Assembly (NCBI GenBank): GCA_039183635.1
Contig: JBCDBL010000110.1
Span: forward strand, 1 to 14,715
Direction: 5' to 3'
Source: JBCDBL01 sp039183635
GTDB lineage: Bacteria; Pseudomonadota; Alphaproteobacteria; Caulobacterales; Parvularculaceae
Length of the DNA stretch: 14,715 nt
Of this stretch, positions 14,443 to 14,715 are shown one piece after another (the first letter of the stretch is position 1; every line of letters begins with the position of its first letter). The notes under the pieces were generated by a model, which did no database searches, had not been told where the DNA came from, and saw only the letters and a program-made list of their open reading frames with translations. Both the position numbers and the translations under genes were made by a program.

Positions 14443-14494
14443 GGTCGAACACTTGTTCGACCTATTGCGCAAAAACCGGTATCCGCTTTTGCGC
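14443..14494. repeat. Two perfect 8-bp palindromes, alphaproteobacterial intergenic type
   Basis: GGTCGAAC (14443-14450), loop ACTT, GTTCGACC (14455-14462) is a perfect hairpin. Four bases later GCGCAAAA (14467-14474) pairs with TTTTGCGC (14487-14494) around a 12-base loop containing ACCGG. The GCGCAAAA-ACCGG-TTTTGCGC pattern, followed by GACACGCTAGGGC, resembles a palindrome repeated many times between genes in alphaproteobacterial genomes. It lies 38 bases past the stress-protein stop. Confidence 0.6.
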
Positions 14495-14510
14495 GACACG
14501 CTAGGGCTTG

Positions 14511-14715
14511 TTGAGATTCATCAATATATCCGGACATCCCGGACGCCGATTTTCTCCAGGTCTTTGACCTGGTTAGAAAATCGAGCGATCCGGGATCTGG
14601 CGCAACAGATTTCAGACACGTTGAGACAGATCCCGGCGCTAACACGCGCACGCCAAAACCTATGGGTTTTGGGCGCGTGTAACGTCCGGGATGACGGAAC
14701 AACTCTGAATCTCAA
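14511..14715. repeat. 205-bp palindrome-rich element with 10-bp terminal inverted repeats
   Basis: TTGAGATTCA (14511-14520) and TGAATCTCAA (14706-14715) are perfect inverted copies. Nested inside are ATCCCGGACG (14536-14545) with CGTCCGGGAT (14683-14692); a hairpin at 14548-14582 (15 bp, 3-base loop, 2-base bulge); CCGGGATCTG (14590-14599) with CAGATCCCGG (14627-14636); and a hairpin at 14642-14680 (16 bp, 4-base loop, 3-base bulge). No protein-coding capacity is credible. It looks like a MITE-like or composite intergenic repeat. The right end coincides with the window edge, so the true boundary is unknown. Confidence 0.6.

Noticed and set aside
14229..14702. 157-residue minus-strand frame across the stress-protein end and the palindromes
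   Set aside because: It spans a coding gene in antisense and a repeat-rich region, and its translation shows no domain.
14511..14715. CRISPR array or tRNA cluster at the right end
   Set aside because: The repeats are inverted and nested, not evenly spaced direct repeats, and no cloverleaf with a CCA-type acceptor stem or T-loop consensus was found.

Overview
The window reads as a chromosomal segment of a GC-rich alphaproteobacterium. It shows the argH / small lipoprotein / lysA cluster divergent from a TlpA-like thioredoxin, a TonB-dependent receptor of the Caulobacter/Xanthomonas type, an etfB-etfA pair close to a 3-hydroxybutyryl-CoA dehydrogenase gene, and palindromic intergenic repeats of the kind scattered through alphaproteobacterial genomes. 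A Caulobacterales, Hyphomonadaceae or Parvularculaceae-like host is plausible, but the sequence alone does not settle the genus.

Layout. Bases 1-270 are non-coding and repeat-bearing. Bases 271-3158 (minus strand) form an amino-acid biosynthesis operon: argH, a 56-residue LptM-like lipoprotein gene whose start overlaps the argH stop (ATGA), then lysA. Divergent from it, after a very short gap, is a membrane-anchored TlpA-like thioredoxin. Bases 4090-8143 (plus) hold a 927-residue TonB-dependent receptor with an N-terminal carboxypeptidase-regulatory-like domain, an intrinsic terminator, and a beta-propeller phytase carrying a lipoprotein signal. Together these look like a cell-surface unit for taking phosphate from phytate-like compounds. 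Bases 8327-10005 are etfB and etfA, overlapping by one base and followed by two strong hairpins. Two less usual genes follow, convergent to each other: a small secreted, probably outer-membrane protein (plus) and a beta-helix-repeat protein with a C-terminal membrane domain (minus). Then come 3-hydroxybutyryl-CoA dehydrogenase (plus, with a good sigma-70-like promoter) and a single-domain universal stress protein. The last 300 bases are a dense run of palindromes, including a 205-bp segment bounded by a perfect 10-bp terminal inverted repeat.

Functionally, lysA and argH make lysine and arginine. ETF and the dehydrogenase belong to fatty acid or short-chain acyl-CoA oxidation. The receptor and phytase fit organic-phosphate scavenging. 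I saw no CRISPR array, tRNA, rRNA, transposase, phage gene or recognisable defence system. The most interesting points are the receptor-phytase pair, the two poorly known genes lying between etfBA and the dehydrogenase gene, the short lipoprotein gene hidden between argH and lysA, and the palindrome-rich right end.
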